Positions 1 to 7,848 of a stretch of 64,000 nucleotides of DNA are shown in pieces. The translations under genes and the position numbers were made by a program. This DNA comes from Methanoculleus sp. UBA374 (GTDB taxonomy: Archaea > Halobacteriota > Methanomicrobia > Methanomicrobiales > Methanoculleaceae): contig DAYL01000018.1 in the NCBI GenBank assembly GCA_002508705.1, positions 62,001 through 126,000 of the forward strand, written 5' to 3'. The notes beneath the pieces are model-generated. The model did not search any database, was not told the DNA's origin, and worked only from the letters and a program-made list of their open reading frames with translations. Each line of letters opens with the position of its first letter. The stretch's first letter is position 1.

Positions 1-84
1 CTCCGGTGCGCGGCGTGTCGCGTCGACTACCCCATCAGCGAAGGCATCCCGAACCTCCTCCCGCAGACCGCCTGCGAGGACTGA
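1..84 (+). CDS. Trm112-family zinc-ribbon protein, C-terminal end (partial)
   Basis: The window opens inside a reading frame of 27 visible codons ending in TGA. It reads LRCAACRVDYPISEGIPNLL and then a short tail. The pattern C-x2-C followed by YPI.(E/D)GIPNLLP is typical of Trm112/UPF0434 small zinc-ribbon proteins, which in archaea and eukaryotes activate methyltransferases acting on tRNA, rRNA and release factors. The N-terminal half, which should carry the other two cysteines, lies outside the window. It is followed 7 bases later by the next gene on the same strand, so co-transcription is likely. The family call is from the motif only. Confidence 0.7.
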   Translation, partial: LRCAACRVDYPISEGIPNLLPQTACED

Positions 85-91
85 TCCCACC

Positions 92-616
92 GTGTCGGAG
101 ATTCATCTCAACCGCCGGGGGATCAACGCCATCGAGGTCCCGGGCGAGGTCGAGGCGACCCCGGGAAGCGACCTCGTCCTCTGGATCGTCAACCACGGCT
201 CGCCGCTCCACATCACCCTCGCCTCGGGGGACTCCTCGGCCTTCACCGATTTTTACCATGAGAACCTCTACGTCGACGAGGACGTGGAGTTCCGCATCCC
301 CATCCGGGAAAATGCCTGTCCGGGTGTCTTTTCCGTCGAGGTCATCACCGGGTACGGCACCAGGAGAGCGGAGTTTCGGGTCGCAGTCAGGGAGCGGGCA
401 GCACCGGAGCCCGAGCCGGTCGAGATGGCTCCGACAGCGGTTGCCCCGGCGATCTCGCGTGAGTGGCGGCCTTTTGCCCCGGTCCTCGTCATCGGCGCCG
501 TTGCCCTGGCCCTCTACGGGCTGTGGGCGGTCTACCGGGTCGACCTCCTGAACGCCGCGGCGTTTGCGGCGCTGCTCCTCGGGGTCATCCTCGCATGGCT
601 GCGGCAGCGGTCGTAG
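92..616 (+). CDS. Small C-terminally membrane-anchored protein, function unknown
   Basis: 174 residues from a GTG start 7 bases after the preceding stop. Residues 1-110 are hydrophilic and rich in short beta-like stretches (VEATPGSDLVLWIVNHGSP, FRIPIRE), which suggests a single beta-sandwich domain. A Pro/Glu-rich linker follows, then two hydrophobic segments at about 130-147 and 152-168 ending in RQRS. No signal peptide is obvious. It overlaps the start of cbiB by 22 bases. I do not recognise a named family. Similar proteins beside cobalamin genes in archaea would be the place to look. Confidence 0.6.
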   Translation: MSEIHLNRRGINAIEVPGEVEATPGSDLVLWIVNHGSPLHITLASGDSSAFTDFYHENLYVDEDVEFRIPIRENACPGVFSVEVITGYGTRRAEFRVAVRERAAPEPEPVEMAPTAVAPAISREWRPFAPVLVIGAVALALYGLWAVYRVDLLNAAAFAALLLGVILAWLRQRS

Positions 617-1515
617 TCGCCGCGGCGCTGCTGGTGGACCGGCTGCTCGGCGACCCGCACTCCCGGTATCATCCGGTGGCGGTCCTCGGCCGGTTCATCG
701 GGTGGTGGGGGGTCCCGGACCGCTACCCGCTCCGCATCCAGCGGGTGGTCGGGGTCGCGGGGACCCTCGCGACCGTGGCGCTCTTTGCCGCGCCGTTCGC
801 TCTCGTAGAGTTTGCGGCCCCGTGGTATCTCTATCTCCTCATCGCGCCTTTCCTCCTCAAGGTCTGCCTGGCCTGGCGGGCGCTCGAGGAGCATACCGTC
901 GCTGTGGCGCGGGCGCTTCGGGACGGCGGCATCGATGCGGGCCGCTCGACGGTCGGTATGATGGTGAGCCGGGATACGGCTCGCCTTGACCGCGAGCACG
1001 TCCTCTCGGCTGCCTATGAGTCGATGACCGAGAACCTCGTCGACAGCATCATCTCCCCGCTCTTCTACTTCGGGATCTTCGGCCTTGCAGGAGCCGCCGG
1101 TTTCCGTGCGGTCAACACCCTGGACGCGATGCTCGGTTACCGGGACGAGCGGCTCCGGATCGGGTGGTTTCCGGCCCGCGTCGACGATGTCGCAAACTTC
1201 ATCCCGGCCCGGCTCACGGGCCTCGTCCTCCTCGCCTACTTTGCGGCGAAGGGCCGGTTCGCCCCGGCATGGGCGGTGCTCTGCCGGGACAGGAAGAAGC
1301 GCCCCGGGTTCAACGGCGGGATCCCGATGGCCGTCATCGCCGGCGGCGTCGGGATACGGCTCGAGAAGCCCGGCGTCTATACGATAGGGGACCCGGAGCG
1401 GACCCTTGCGGAGGCGGGCGCCGGAATCGTCCGTGCGGTCCGGGCGGCGACGGTCATCTTTGCGATCCTGGAGATCGCCGCACTATTTTTATTGGGGTAC
1501 ATGTGCTATAGATAG
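595..1515 (+). CDS. cbiB: Adenosylcobinamide-phosphate synthase CbiB/CobD
   Basis: 306-residue multi-pass membrane enzyme that attaches aminopropanol (phosphate) to adenosylcobyric acid in cobalamin synthesis. Methanogens need cobamides for methyl transfer. Family hallmarks are the N-terminal DRLLGDP...HPVAVLGRFIG (residues 15-36), the region REHVLSAAYESMTENLVDSI, and RVDDVANFIPARLTG. The ATG at 595 lies inside the end of the preceding gene. An upstream extension in this frame lacks any CbiB character, so 595 is preferred. Length is normal for the family. pdxS starts 3 bases after the stop, so transcription may continue into the vitamin B6 genes. Confidence 0.9.
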   Translation: MAAAAVVVAAALLVDRLLGDPHSRYHPVAVLGRFIGWWGVPDRYPLRIQRVVGVAGTLATVALFAAPFALVEFAAPWYLYLLIAPFLLKVCLAWRALEEHTVAVARALRDGGIDAGRSTVGMMVSRDTARLDREHVLSAAYESMTENLVDSIISPLFYFGIFGLAGAAGFRAVNTLDAMLGYRDERLRIGWFPARVDDVANFIPARLTGLVLLAYFAAKGRFAPAWAVLCRDRKKRPGFNGGIPMAVIAGGVGIRLEKPGVYTIGDPERTLAEAGAGIVRAVRAATVIFAILEIAALFLLGYMCYR

Positions 1516-1518
1516 GTA

Positions 1519-2415
1519 ATGAAACTCGAGGAACTGAGGTTTGGGACCGAGCTTATCAAGCGCGGCTTTGCGTCGATGCAGAAGGGCGGCGTCATCATGG
1601 ACGTGGTCAACGCAGAGCAGGCGCGGCTCGCCGAGGAGGCGGGCGCCGTCGCCGTCATGGCGCTTGAGCGAGTCCCTGCCGATATCAGGGCGGCCGGGGG
1701 CGTGGCCCGCATGGCCGACCCGCAGAGGATCGTCGAGATCATCGATGCGGTCTCCATCCCGGTGATGGGAAAGGCCCGGATCGGCCACTTCGTCGAGGCG
1801 CAGGTCCTGGAAGCGCTCGGCGTGGATATGATCGACGAGAGCGAGGTGCTGACCCCGGCCGACGAGCAGTTCCATATCGATAAGACCCGGTTTTCGGTCC
1901 CGTTCGTCTGCGGCGCCCGGGACCTCGGGGAGGCGCTCCGGCGGATCAACGAGGGGGCGGCGATGATCCGGACGAAGGGCGAGGCCGGGACCGGCAACGT
2001 GGTGGAGGCGGTCCGCCACATGCGGGCGATCATGGGCGAGATCCGGCTCCTGCAGGGGATGAACAGGCAGGAGCTCGTCGACCGTGCCCGCGAGATCGAG
2101 GCGCCGGCGGAACTCGTCGTCGAGTGCGCGAACCGCGGCCGCCTTCCCGTGGTGAACTTCTCCGCCGGCGGGATCGCGACGCCTGCCGATGCGGCGCTGA
2201 TGATGCAGCTCGGTGCCGACGGGGTCTTTGTCGGGTCTGGCATCTTCAAGTCGGGAAACCCCGAGGCGACCGCCCGGGCGATCGTGGAGGCGGTGAACCA
2301 CTACGATGAACCGAAGGTCATCGCCGAGGTGAGCAAGGGCCTCGGGGAGGCAATGAAGGGCCTCGACGTCCATATGCTCCGGGAAGGGGAGGTGTTGCAG
2401 ACCCGTGGGCGTTAA
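1519..2415 (+). CDS. pdxS: Pyridoxal 5'-phosphate synthase lyase subunit PdxS
   Basis: 298 residues, almost unchanged over the family. PdxS builds PLP from ribose 5-phosphate, glyceraldehyde 3-phosphate and ammonia, as a dodecamer bound to PdxT. The catalytic residues known from Bacillus PdxS are present: Asp28 in GGVIMDVVN, Lys85 in [11 protein letters not shown] (the ribose-phosphate imine lysine) and Lys153 in [10 protein letters not shown]. The gene follows cbiB by 3 bases and overlaps pdxT by 11 bases, the usual arrangement for producing the two subunits together. Confidence 0.97.
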   Translation: MKLEELRFGTELIKRGFASMQKGGVIMDVVNAEQARLAEEAGAVAVMALERVPADIRAAGGVARMADPQRIVEIIDAVSIPVMGKARIGHFVEAQVLEALGVDMIDESEVLTPADEQFHIDKTRFSVPFVCGARDLGEALRRINEGAAMIRTKGEAGTGNVVEAVRHMRAIMGEIRLLQGMNRQELVDRAREIEAPAELVVECANRGRLPVVNFSAGGIATPADAALMMQLGADGVFVGSGIFKSGNPEATARAIVEAVNHYDEPKVIAEVSKGLGEAMKGLDVHMLREGEVLQTRGR

Positions 2416-2983
2416 GGTCGGCGTTCTCGCGCTCCAGGGCGATGTCGCGGAGCATATCGCGGCGTTTCGCGAGGCGCTTATAGACCGGCCGGGTTCGACG
2501 GTCGGTCCGGTCCGGCATGCGGAGGACCTTGCGGACCTCGACGCCCTCGCGATCCCGGGCGGGGAGTCCACCACGATCTCCCGGCTGATTGAAAAAAATG
2601 GGCTCTATGAGCCGCTCGTGGGGTTCGAGGGCGGGATATTCGCTACCTGCGCCGGGATGGTCCTCGCGGCGGACCGGGTTGACGATCCCCGGGTGCGGAC
2701 CCTGGGTCTCATCCCGATGCATGTAGCGAGGAACGCCTTCGGGCGGCAGGTCGACTCCCGTGAAACGTCTCTCAACATCGCGGGCCTCGCCGACCCTTTC
2801 CGCGCGGTCTTCATCCGGGCCCCGGCGGCGACGGAGATCGGGAGCGGCGTCGAGGTGCTCGCCCGCATACCGGAGGGGATCGTCGTCGTCCGGCACGGCC
2901 GGCACATGGCGTTCGCCTTCCACCCGGAGCTTGGCGGAGATCTCCGCCTGCACCGGACCTTCTTAGAGGGTCTCGGCATATAG
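2405..2983 (+). CDS. pdxT: Pyridoxal 5'-phosphate synthase glutaminase subunit PdxT
   Basis: 192-residue class I glutamine amidotransferase that supplies ammonia to PdxS. It has [10 protein letters not shown] near the N terminus, the oxyanion loop PGGESTT (51-57), nucleophile Cys82 in FATCAGM, and the His173/Glu175 pair in FHPELGGD, so the catalytic triad is complete. The GTG start at 2405 lies within the last codons of pdxS, giving translational coupling. The gene ends 10 bases before the convergent arsR1. A T-rich stretch just after its stop, around 3000, may serve as terminator. Confidence 0.96.
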   Translation: MGVKVGVLALQGDVAEHIAAFREALIDRPGSTVGPVRHAEDLADLDALAIPGGESTTISRLIEKNGLYEPLVGFEGGIFATCAGMVLAADRVDDPRVRTLGLIPMHVARNAFGRQVDSRETSLNIAGLADPFRAVFIRAPAATEIGSGVEVLARIPEGIVVVRHGRHMAFAFHPELGGDLRLHRTFLEGLGI

Positions 2984-2993
2984 GATCCGGGAT

Positions 2994-3389
2994 TCACCTG
3001 TTTTTTCGACTCCCGGCGTCGCCTATCACCTGTCTTGTCCAGGCGGTGCCATCGGCGGTCAGCCGGTAGATGATCCAGTTTCCCTGCGCCTCGCCGGCGA
3101 TCAGTCCCATCTTCTTCAGGACGGAGAGGTGGTAGGAGAGCTTCGAGTCCGCTATCCCGAGCACCGCCTTGATGACACAGACACAGAGCGGCTGCACCGC
3201 GAGCATGGCGAGGATCTTGAGGCGGAGGGGGTCGGCGAGTGCGCGAAAAAGAGCACTCTCTCTTTTCAGGAGATCGTCTCCCGGCAACTGCCCCGTCAGC
3301 CCTGCGATGCCCCCGCACCGGCAGAGCGACTCCTCGACGTCAGGAGGGAGGGGCAGGGATGCATCCTGGTATTTTTTGTCTTCTGCCAT
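2994..3389 (-). CDS. ArsR-family metal(loid)-responsive repressor (arsR1)
   Basis: 131 residues with a winged-helix core: FRALADPLRLKILAMLAVQPLCVC, then LSYHLSVLKKMGLIAGEAQGNWIIYRL. Cysteines occur at 23 and 25 near the N terminus and at 69 and 71 in the alpha-3 region, where classical ArsR proteins bind As(III) through ELCVC-type motifs. Trivalent arsenic or antimony is the likely inducer, but the exact metal cannot be read from sequence. A symmetrical 18-base site lies 20-37 bases upstream of its ATG (3409-3426), and matching sites precede the 4338 operon and arsF. It therefore probably represses itself and both operons. A decayed copy lies at 3986-4200. Confidence 0.88.
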   Translation of the reverse strand: MAEDKKYQDASLPLPPDVEESLCRCGGIAGLTGQLPGDDLLKRESALFRALADPLRLKILAMLAVQPLCVCVIKAVLGIADSKLSYHLSVLKKMGLIAGEAQGNWIIYRLTADGTAWTRQVIGDAGSRKNR

Positions 3390-3408
3390 CGGGACATCAC
3401 ACTCGATA

Positions 3409-3426
3409 TTTCAAAAGAATCTGAAA
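3409..3426. promoter_or_regulatory. Putative ArsR1 operator upstream of arsR1
   Basis: The site reads TTTCAAAAGAATCTGAAA, an imperfect dyad (TTTCAA-N6-cTGAAA) with its edge 20 bases upstream of the arsR1 start codon. The same 6-6-6 layout recurs at 4303-4320 and 10381-10398. The matching geometry and neighbouring genes support an autoregulatory operator. This is inference from pattern only. Confidence 0.5.
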
Positions 3427-3788
3427 TGAAAACATCTATAACCTTTCGCTGCTCTCACACGGCGTACGAACTAACCGTTCAACAGCAGAGGAGAAAAAAG
3501 CATGGGCACTATGAGCATCGGTTCCATCGGCGGCAGCAGGGTCGTACGGAGCATCCTGACCGTGGGGGAGAAGGCCGGAGCGGGTCATCATCAGCGATGC
3601 GCACCCGTTGGCGCTCGCCGGGGTCAAGCGAAGGCTACGAACGCATCGGATCTTCTCTTCCGACGATCGGCTGTCATCGGCCGGAGGACCTCCCGGGTTT
3701 CCACGGTGCTGTCTCTTTTCATCGGTCGACAATGCCGGCCCGATGAGCCGCCGGGACCCCCCATGGGGGTTCGACCCCCTCAAAAAGC

Positions 3789-3947
3789 CTGCTGAAGGAG
3801 TTCGAGATACTCACCGGCGTCCCGGTATTACTGAACACGAGTTTCAACGTGATGGGCGAGCCGATCGTGGAATCGCCGCAGGATGCTATCCGCTGCTTCT
3901 TCTCCACCGGTCTGGATTACCTGGTGTTGGGGAATTATATCGTCGGC
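3789..3947 (+). pseudogene. C-terminal fragment of a carbamoyltransferase (NodU/CmcH type)
   Basis: The frame through 3792 reads [20 protein letters not shown], then [18 protein letters not shown] and [13 protein letters not shown]. This matches the conserved C-terminal block of the O-carbamoyltransferase family ([12 protein letters not shown].-GEPIV-.P.DA...F). The rest of the roughly 550-residue protein is absent, and no start codon or continuous upstream frame supports it, so this is a remnant. It sits in a roughly 900-base stretch (3427-4337) of decayed sequence between arsR1 and the redox operon. Confidence 0.6.
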
Positions 3948-3985
3948 AAGCAACCTGGCATGCTTCCCGATGTCTTGGCGGTTCG

Positions 3986-4200
3986 GGCATCCGCAACCTC
4001 CTGCAGCTCGCCGGTCTCCCTGGATCGGGAGAGCGTAGAGGATCCGGTTCCCCTGCAGCCCGCCGACGATCAGCCCTGCCTTCTCCAGGACCGGGAGGTG
4101 GCAGGAAGGTTTTGAGTCTGCCGGCCCGAGCACCGCTCTGGTGAAGCAGACAAAGAGCGGCTGCACAGGGGGCAGGCTCGCAAGCTCAACGGGAAATGCC
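3986..4200 (-). pseudogene. Decayed second copy of the arsR1 gene
   Basis: Read on the minus strand, this stretch gives [40 protein letters not shown] and RILYAL. It lines up residue by residue with arsR1 (VQPLCVCVIKAVLGIADSKL, SYHLSVLKKMGLIAGEAQGN, WIIYRL). The N-terminal third is missing or scrambled and the first metal-site Cys is Phe. It looks like a broken duplicate of arsR1, or the residue of an older ars locus left by rearrangement. Confidence 0.65.
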
Positions 4201-4275
4201 CTGCCACCCCCGGTGGCTACCGGATGTCGTCATGCCTGGTGACAACTCCTTCAACTCGTTTTGAAACCAGAACCA

Positions 4276-4320
4276 TTATAGGGTGGTGGCGCTCACACTA
4301 TTTCAAATAGTATTGAAACA
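4276..4320 (+). promoter_or_regulatory. Promoter and ArsR-type operator of the 4338-8606 redox operon
   Basis: A TATA-like CATTATAG lies at 4276-4283. About 25 bases further, where transcription should begin, is a perfect dyad at 4303-4320, TTTCAA-ATAGTA-TTGAAA. It shares its 6-6-6 geometry with the site upstream of arsR1. The first gene of the operon starts at 4338. A repressor bound here would cover the predicted transcription start. The assignment to ArsR1 is inferred from site similarity. Confidence 0.55.
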
Positions 4321-4337
4321 GAGTGGGGCGTAGCACC

Positions 4338-4484
4338 ATGACAGACGACACCAGCAAGAACCCAAAGGAAAGCCTCGCCGGACGGATCAAGAGACTCCTT
4401 GCGCCGGAAAACGACTGCGGCTGCAGTTGCAGTTGCGGCGGCGTGAAGGTCGTGTCGAAGAAGACGGACGAGAAGAAAGAGTGA
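4338..4484 (+). CDS. Small cysteine-rich peptide, first gene of redox/metalloid operon
   Basis: 48 codons from ATG, ending TGA, first gene after the operator at 4303-4320. The peptide has a charged N-terminal helix-like part (SLAGRIKRLLAPEND), then CGCSCSCGG (five Cys within nine residues), then a Lys/Glu-rich tail. The dense C-x-C pattern is of the metallothionein or metal-carrier kind and resembles the Cys clusters in the P-type ATPase tail at 13611. A role in binding soft metals or arsenite is inference. The family is not recognised and the gene is easy to miss because of its size. Confidence 0.6.
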   Translation: MTDDTSKNPKESLAGRIKRLLAPENDCGCSCSCGGVKVVSKKTDEKKE

Positions 4485-4497
4485 CCGGAAGCGGAGA

Positions 4498-4815
4498 ATG
4501 GCCGACGAACCGACGACCCTGACCGAGGACGAACTGGTCGAAGAGATCCGTACCTGGGCGGAGAAGTACGCCCGCGAACACGACCTGGTGCTCAACCCGG
4601 ACGAACGGGTGCGAAACGCTGTCCTCCGGGGGCTTGCCCGGAACCAGCTCAGGCATGGCGAGCGCTTCTGTCCCTGCCGCATCCGGAAAGGCGTGCCGGA
4701 AGAAGATGCGAAGATTGCCTGCCCCTGTGTCTACCACAAGGAGGAGATCGCGGTTGAGGGTCACTGCCATTGCAACCTCTTCTTCCGGAAGAGTGCGGTG
4801 GAGCAGGGGGGATAA
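4498..4815 (+). CDS. Ferredoxin:thioredoxin reductase catalytic (beta) subunit-like protein
   Basis: 105 residues. Cys pairs at 58/60 (FCPCR), 75/77 (CPCVYH) and 90/92 (GHCHCNLF) form the CPC...CPC...CHC pattern of the FTR catalytic subunit. That subunit carries a 4Fe-4S cluster next to a redox disulfide and passes electrons from ferredoxin to thioredoxin. No variable (alpha) subunit is seen nearby, as expected for archaeal FTR-like proteins. The operon has two mini-thioredoxins downstream (6462, 6728) and an arsenate-reductase-like protein (7849), so this may supply ferredoxin electrons to that chain. The pairing is inference; the family call is firm. Confidence 0.87.
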   Translation: MADEPTTLTEDELVEEIRTWAEKYAREHDLVLNPDERVRNAVLRGLARNQLRHGERFCPCRIRKGVPEEDAKIACPCVYHKEEIAVEGHCHCNLFFRKSAVEQGG

Positions 4816-4850
4816 AGACGGCCGACCCCCTGCTGACAGTCCCGATCGGA

Positions 4851-5018
4851 GTGGAACTCCCCCGGGTGCTGCTGGCTATCCTCATCGTCGCGGTCGCCTT
4901 CATGATCGGCGTGGCCCTCCTGATGACGATGAGGAATTTGCTAGCCATAACCGAATACAGCCGTCACTATATGCTGCAGGCGGAGCCGGAGCCGTCCGAA
5001 GGGACATGGGGGCGGTGA
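4851..5018 (+). CDS. Small single-span membrane protein
   Basis: About 55 residues from GTG 4851, with one strongly hydrophobic segment (LPRVLLAILIVAVAFMIGVA) followed by a polar tail. A TTG at 4770 would give an 82-residue form overlapping the preceding gene by 46 bases, with a GAGGG nine bases upstream, so the start is uncertain. It sits between the FTR-like gene and the permease on the same strand. Function unknown; possibly an accessory of the permease. Confidence 0.4.
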   Translation: MELPRVLLAILIVAVAFMIGVALLMTMRNLLAITEYSRHYMLQAEPEPSEGTWGR

Positions 5019-5105
5019 GGAGCTGAAACGGGCACCGTCACCACGGCCGGGATCGCCTGAATTACACACCGATACAGACATTGGAGCAATGTAAAGGAAC
5101 TAACT

Positions 5106-6185
5106 ATGATTGACATACTCATCGGCGCCCTTGCATCGGGGCTTGCCTCCGTGCTCGACTACCTCTCGGCGCATGTCCTTACCTGTCTGGTGCCGGCGTT
5201 CTTCATCGCCGGAGCCATCGCGGCCTTCGTCAAGAAGGATGCAATACTGAAGTATTTCAGCCCGGACACGCCCAAGCACATCTCCTACGGGATAGCATCG
5301 GTCTCGGGGACGATCCTCGCGGTCTGCAGCTGCACCATTCTCCCGATCTTTGCCGGAATCCTCAAGAAAGGGAGCGGCATCGGCCCGGCAACGACGTTCC
5401 TCTTTGCAGGTCCCGCCATCAACATCCTCGCGATCATCTACACCGCATGGGTGCTCGGCTTCGACCTCGGGATAGCACGGGCGATCTCGGCGGTCGTGCT
5501 CGCGATCGTCATCGGGCTTCTCATGGCGCTGATCTTCCGGTCGACGGACGTCGAGACGCTCAAGAAGAAGGCGATGGCGCCGAGTGTCGCCGGGGCATGC
5601 GAGGAAGAGAAACCGCGCTGGGTCACGCCGGCGTTCTTCGCCCTCCTGGTCGGGGTGCTGGTCTTCGGCGCTTCGCCGCTTGACTGGGCGCTCCGGCTCG
5701 GCATCGTCTACATTCTCACGCTCGCGATCGCCGTCCTGCTCATTTACTATTACGACCGGGACGAGGTGACCGACTGGGGGATGGAGACCTGGGATCTCAC
5801 GAAGAAGATCTTTCCGATCCTGATCGCCGGGACATTCCTTGTCGGGATCATCGCCTTCTTCCTCCCGCCGGAGACCTTCCAGCCCTACTTCGGGAACAAC
5901 TCGCTCGGCGCGAACTTCCTTGCGGCGATCGCAGGGTCGATCCTTTACATGCCGACGCTGCTTGAGGTCCCGATCATCGGCACGACCTTTGGCTACTCGT
6001 CGGGGCTGATGGCCAGCGGTCCGGCGCTCGCCCTCCTGCTATCCGGGCCGACGATCAGCCTCCCCTCCGTCCTCGTCATCCACCGGATCATGGGGGCGAA
6101 GAAGACAGCGGCCTACGTGGCGCTGGTGGTCGTCTTCGCGACCATTGCCGGGTTCCTCTTCGGGAACGGGATGCTACTCATATAG
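5106..6185 (+). CDS. DUF318/ArsP-type permease
   Basis: 359 residues and about eight hydrophobic segments in two halves joined by a polar loop near 160-175. The conserved CSCTILP (Cys74, Cys76) in VSGTILAVCSCTILPIFAGI and the repeated GPTISLPS/GPAINIL motifs mark the DUF318 family. Members include ArsP, which exports trivalent organoarsenicals, and carriers suggested for Cu/Zn. AAAGGAACTAACT just before the ATG gives a reasonable ribosome site. The surrounding redox and ArsC-like genes support a metalloid-efflux role, but the substrate is not set by sequence. Confidence 0.85.
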   Translation: MIDILIGALASGLASVLDYLSAHVLTCLVPAFFIAGAIAAFVKKDAILKYFSPDTPKHISYGIASVSGTILAVCSCTILPIFAGILKKGSGIGPATTFLFAGPAINILAIIYTAWVLGFDLGIARAISAVVLAIVIGLLMALIFRSTDVETLKKKAMAPSVAGACEEEKPRWVTPAFFALLVGVLVFGASPLDWALRLGIVYILTLAIAVLLIYYYDRDEVTDWGMETWDLTKKIFPILIAGTFLVGIIAFFLPPETFQPYFGNNSLGANFLAAIAGSILYMPTLLEVPIIGTTFGYSSGLMASGPALALLLSGPTISLPSVLVIHRIMGAKKTAAYVALVVVFATIAGFLFGNGMLLI

Positions 6186-6195
6186 GGGAGAACCT

Positions 6196-6465
6196 ATGGA
6201 GACAAAGAAGAGAGAGAAACCCTGCTGCGCCGCCGAGGCCATGCGCCGGATCCGCCGGATCGATGTCGGCGGGGTCGTCGTTGGGCTTGCGATGCTCGAC
6301 GGTATCCTGGCCGATACGGTCGCCCTTAACCTCTCTGGCGAGATTGCTATCGGCGGTGAACTGATGAAACAGGTAAAGATCTACAACTACATCCCGAAGG
6401 AAGCGGAACCGCTCTACCGGGCGGCGCTCCTTCGTGAGTACCAGAACGAGGTGAAGAAACGATGA
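6196..6465 (+). CDS. Conserved small protein with N-terminal Cys-Cys, permease-associated
   Basis: 89 residues from ATG 6196, ten bases after the permease stop. It starts METKKREKPCCAAEAMRRIR, with adjacent Cys10-Cys11, followed by RIDVGGVVVGLAMLDGILAD and KIYNYIPKEAEPLYRAALLR. It is soluble with mixed alpha/beta character and ends in the ATGA overlap with the first mini-thioredoxin. I do not recognise a characterised family. The tight position between permease and thioredoxin, and the vicinal cysteines, suggest binding or handing over of a thiophilic metal. Confidence 0.6.
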   Translation: METKKREKPCCAAEAMRRIRRIDVGGVVVGLAMLDGILADTVALNLSGEIAIGGELMKQVKIYNYIPKEAEPLYRAALLREYQNEVKKR

Positions 6466-6695
6466 AGGTGGAAGTGCTCGGAACCGGCTGCGCCAAATGC
6501 AAGCGGCTCGCAAAGAACGTGGAGACGGCAATCAAGGAACTCGGCATCGAGGCCGAAGTCGTCAAGGTCGACGATATCACCGAGATCATGGACCGCGGCG
6601 TGATGCTGACGCCGGCTCTTGCCGTCGACGGGGAACTGAAGGTCTCGGGCCGGGTGGCGGACGTCAAGGAGATCAAGGAGATCCTGCAGGGGTGA
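6462..6695 (+). CDS. Mini-thioredoxin (small redox-active disulfide protein), copy 1
   Basis: 77 residues, thioredoxin-fold proteins of the glutaredoxin-sized archaeal type (MTH895-like). The active site is C10-AKC13 in GTGCAKCKRL, and the cis-proline is in VMLTPALAVDG. The final helix DVKEIKEILQG is complete. The start codon overlaps the previous stop (ATGA). It probably receives electrons from the FTR-like protein at 4498 and reduces a partner such as ArsC at 7849; that chain is inferred from the operon. Confidence 0.9.
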   Translation: MKVEVLGTGCAKCKRLAKNVETAIKELGIEAEVVKVDDITEIMDRGVMLTPALAVDGELKVSGRVADVKEIKEILQG

Positions 6696-6727
6696 GATCC
6701 CTCTTCCCCTGCAAAGGAGTCTGAGAG

Positions 6728-6970
6728 ATGGTGCTGGTTGAAGTATTCGGGACCGGCTGCGCCAAGTGCGGGCGGATGATCAAAAATGTCGAGATCGCGG
6801 TCAGGGAACTCAAGATCGATGCGGAGATCCGCAAGATCGAGAGCCTCGATGCGATGATCGAGCGGGGCGTGATGCTGACGCCGGCGCTCTACGTTGACGG
6901 CGAGGCCAAAGTCGTCGGCCACGTCCCCTGCGTTGAGGATATCAAACAGATACTGCTCGGAGAGAAGTGA
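6728..6970 (+). CDS. Mini-thioredoxin, copy 2
   Basis: 80 residues, clearly a tandem duplicate of the preceding gene. It has the same GTGCAKC active site (Cys11, Cys14) and VMLTPALYVDGEAKVVG. It differs in having an extra cysteine in HVPCVEDIKQIL near the C terminus, which copy 1 lacks. The ATG follows a good ribosome site (AAAGGAG) 32 bases after copy 1. Two diverged copies suggest different partners, possibly ArsC and the DGC/DUF2703 proteins. Confidence 0.9.
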   Translation: MVLVEVFGTGCAKCGRMIKNVEIAVRELKIDAEIRKIESLDAMIERGVMLTPALYVDGEAKVVGHVPCVEDIKQILLGEK

Positions 6971-6971
6971 G

Positions 6972-7844
6972 ATGGCAGAACAGACAGTGCCCCGGTGTGC
7001 CTGTGGGGGTGGTGCGGAGCCGGAAGGCGGAACGAAGCGGATCATCTTCGCCTGCGCCGGCGCATCGAAGGCCGGCCAGCTCTCGAACGAGGCTGCCGTC
7101 CAGTTGACGGAGGAAGGATACGGAAATATCGCCTGCACGGCCTCACTTGCCGTCGGGACACCCTCGATCAAGAAGAAGGTCGAGACGGCGGACGAGGTGA
7201 TCGTCATCGACGGCTGCCCGGTCGGGTGCGCCTGCCAGATCGCCGAGCGGGCCGGGATTACACCCGACCAGGAGATCGTGGTCACGGACCTCGGGATCGA
7301 GAAGGGCGGAAGCCTCGATCTCTCCGAAGAAGACGTGGAGAAGGTTGTCTCCGCCGCCTGGGAGGGGCGGGGAAGAGAGAAGCAGGAGCAGAAGTCTGAG
7401 GTCTCCGGTGGATGCGGCTGCGGTTGCGGTACCGATTGCGGTTGCGAGGGGCCGGCGGAGACTCTCGTCGTCGAATGGCGGCATATCGGAAGAGACATTG
7501 AGAACACCTGCGAGCGGTGCGGTGAGACTGGACGGACGGTGATAGACGTAGTCGAGCAGATACGCCCCATCTTAGAGGAGGAGGGCATCGCGGTCCGGGT
7601 TGTCGAGACCGCCCTCGAGAATGAAGCGATCGCAGAGTCGAACAGCATCCTCTTCAACGGCGTGCCGCTCGAGAAACTCATCGAGGGTATGGAGGTCACA
7701 ACTACGCCCTGCGCCTCCTGCGCCTGCATCACCGGGCAGGATAACGCGGAGTGCCGGGCAATCGAGTATAACGGCGAGCGTTACGAGTCGATCCCGCCGG
7801 AGCTGATCGCCCGGGCGGCACTCAAAGCGCTCGGGCTGGAGTGA
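6972..7844 (+). CDS. DGC-domain / DUF2703 fusion protein with Cys-rich linker
   Basis: 290 residues from ATG 6972, one base after the previous stop. Residues 22-130 are a DGC (putative zinc-binding) domain: FACAGASKAGQLSNEAA, then VIDGCPVGCACQIAERAG around the D80-G-C motif, and VVTDLGIEKG. Residues 147-159 are a Cys-rich linker (GCGCGCGTDCGCE). Residues 165-290 are DUF2703: VVEWRHIGRDIENTCERCGE, ILFNGVPLEKLI, TTPCASCACITG, YESIPPELIARAALKAL. The same two domains occur as separate genes at 16974 and 17371. Both families are uncharacterised. Cys density and neighbours suggest metal or metalloid binding or transfer. Confidence 0.85.
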   Translation: MAEQTVPRCACGGGAEPEGGTKRIIFACAGASKAGQLSNEAAVQLTEEGYGNIACTASLAVGTPSIKKKVETADEVIVIDGCPVGCACQIAERAGITPDQEIVVTDLGIEKGGSLDLSEEDVEKVVSAAWEGRGREKQEQKSEVSGGCGCGCGTDCGCEGPAETLVVEWRHIGRDIENTCERCGETGRTVIDVVEQIRPILEEEGIAVRVVETALENEAIAESNSILFNGVPLEKLIEGMEVTTTPCASCACITGQDNAECRAIEYNGERYESIPPELIARAALKALGLE

Positions 7845-7848
7845 TACC

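Noticed and set aside
3568..3625. Stretch reading VIISDAHPLALAGVKRRL, like the start of a LuxR-type receiver domain
   Set aside because: Too short, no continuation of the receiver fold, and the surrounding sequence is decayed; similarity could be chance.
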